A DNA stretch of 52,038 bases, taken from Massiliimicrobium timonense (GTDB lineage: Bacteria > Bacillota_I > Bacilli_A > Erysipelotrichales > Coprobacillaceae). Both the position numbers and the translations under genes were made by a program. The notes beneath the pieces were generated by a model. The model saw nothing but the letters and a program-made list of their open reading frames with translations, made no database searches and had not been told where the DNA came from. This document shows, piece by piece, positions 51,846-52,038 of this stretch. Numbering within the stretch: the first letter of the stretch is position 1; each line of letters opens with the position of its first letter. Location: positions 1 through 52,038 of the forward strand of contig NZ_NFLJ01000020.1 of assembly GCF_002160865.1 (NCBI RefSeq), given 5' to 3'.

Positions 51846-51877
51846 AAATTGTGGGAAGAACAGCCTTCCCACAATTT
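51846..51877. terminator. Hairpin terminator after the TPR gene
   Basis: A 13-bp stem AAATTGTGGGAAG/CTTCCCACAATTT (51846-51858 with 51865-51877). It is followed on the plus strand by TTTAAAA and on the minus strand by TTTCTTATAA. It probably serves genes converging from both sides. Confidence 0.65.
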
Positions 51878-52038
51878 TAAAACTGTATAGGAGAATCATG
51901 ATCTGATGATGGGTCATGATTCTTTTTTTCTGCTTTTTCTATCAGTTTATCTAACTTCAGATTGATTTCCTGAGTCAAGTCATCCAGTTCATCTGCATAT
52001 TCGTATATCATATTGAGTCTGTATAGTATGTCTTCCAG
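51877..52038 (-). CDS. Partial gene at right edge, C-terminal end only
   Basis: An open minus-strand frame of 53 codons enters from the window edge and stops at 51877-51879. The product is acidic and looks like a coiled coil ('LYRLNMIYEYADELDDLTQEI') with a loose Asp/Ser/His tail. I recognise no family. Base composition is a little richer in GC than its neighbours. The plus-strand terminator inside it makes the call uncertain. Confidence 0.35.
   Translation of the reverse strand: MEDILYRLNMIYEYADELDDLTQEINLKLDKLIEKAEKKNHDPSSDHDSPIQF
51892..51929 (+). terminator. Second terminator after the TPR gene
   Basis: AGAATCATGA/TCATGATTCT (51892-51901 with 51914-51923) followed by a T-run on the plus strand. 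It lies inside the partial minus-strand frame, so one of the two readings may be accidental. Confidence 0.6.

Overview
The window comes from an AT-rich, low-GC Gram-positive anaerobe. The genes present suggest a spore-forming gut bacterium of the Erysipelotrichia/Coprobacillaceae type. This is an inference from gene content: class III ribonucleotide reductase, Rex, PduL plus acetate kinase, a spoVAC-AD-AE-AF cluster, strong AGGAGG ribosome binding sites, and many genes run together with overlaps. Most of the window is core chromosome. Mobile-looking DNA is limited to a GC-rich patch at the left edge, a small IS200/IS605-like remnant near 31.9-32.0 kb, and possibly the right edge.

Left part (1-6.8 kb): a two-component system (histidine kinase and OmpR-type regulator), then the classic cdaA-cdaR-glmM operon, which couples c-di-AMP synthesis to cell-wall amino-sugar supply. 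PduL and HU follow. From 6.9 to 11.4 kb is a minus-strand operon: lipoprotein, RpiR regulator, two-subunit Fe-S fumarase, second RpiR regulator, threonine aldolase. From 11.7 to 17.6 kb: membrane dipeptidase, an 80-residue protein, a HAD phosphatase, the anaerobic ribonucleotide reductase and its activase, an HPr-like protein that lacks the phosphorylated histidine, and a tyrosine-phosphatase-like protein.

Middle (17.8-31.9 kb): a MerR regulator, small proteins of unknown role, tRNA-Trp and tRNA-Glu, a degenerate rhodanese, a pair of ABC transporter proteins with fused permeases and two small membrane-anchored proteins on the other strand, a cysteine-desulfidase-family enzyme, the spoVA cluster (dipicolinate uptake into the spore), and a folate-type ECF S component.

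Right part (32-52 kb): a D-2-hydroxyacid dehydrogenase with an unusual extra N-terminal domain, directly behind a metallophosphoesterase. Then asnS under a T-box leader, rex, the tsaE-tsaB-rimI-tsaD tRNA t6A operon, a nucleoside phosphatase, thiT under a TPP riboswitch, ackA, a 1371-residue thioester surface adhesin with about ten SpaA-like repeats, an AzlCD amino-acid exporter, a PemK/MazF-like protein, glmS behind a glmS ribozyme, and a TPR protein with a cold-shock-like C-terminus.

Metabolically the genes fit fermentative anaerobic life: acetyl-CoA to acetate with ATP via PduL and AckA, oxygen-sensitive NrdD, Fe-S fumarase and cysteine desulfidase, and NADH sensing by Rex. RNA control is prominent, with T-box, TPP and glmS elements. 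The observations most worth following are the dehydrogenase fusion with its metallophosphoesterase partner, the His-less HPr, the TnpB/omega-RNA-like remnant, the probable group II intron at the left edge, the adhesin sorting signal, and the TPR/cold-shock protein.
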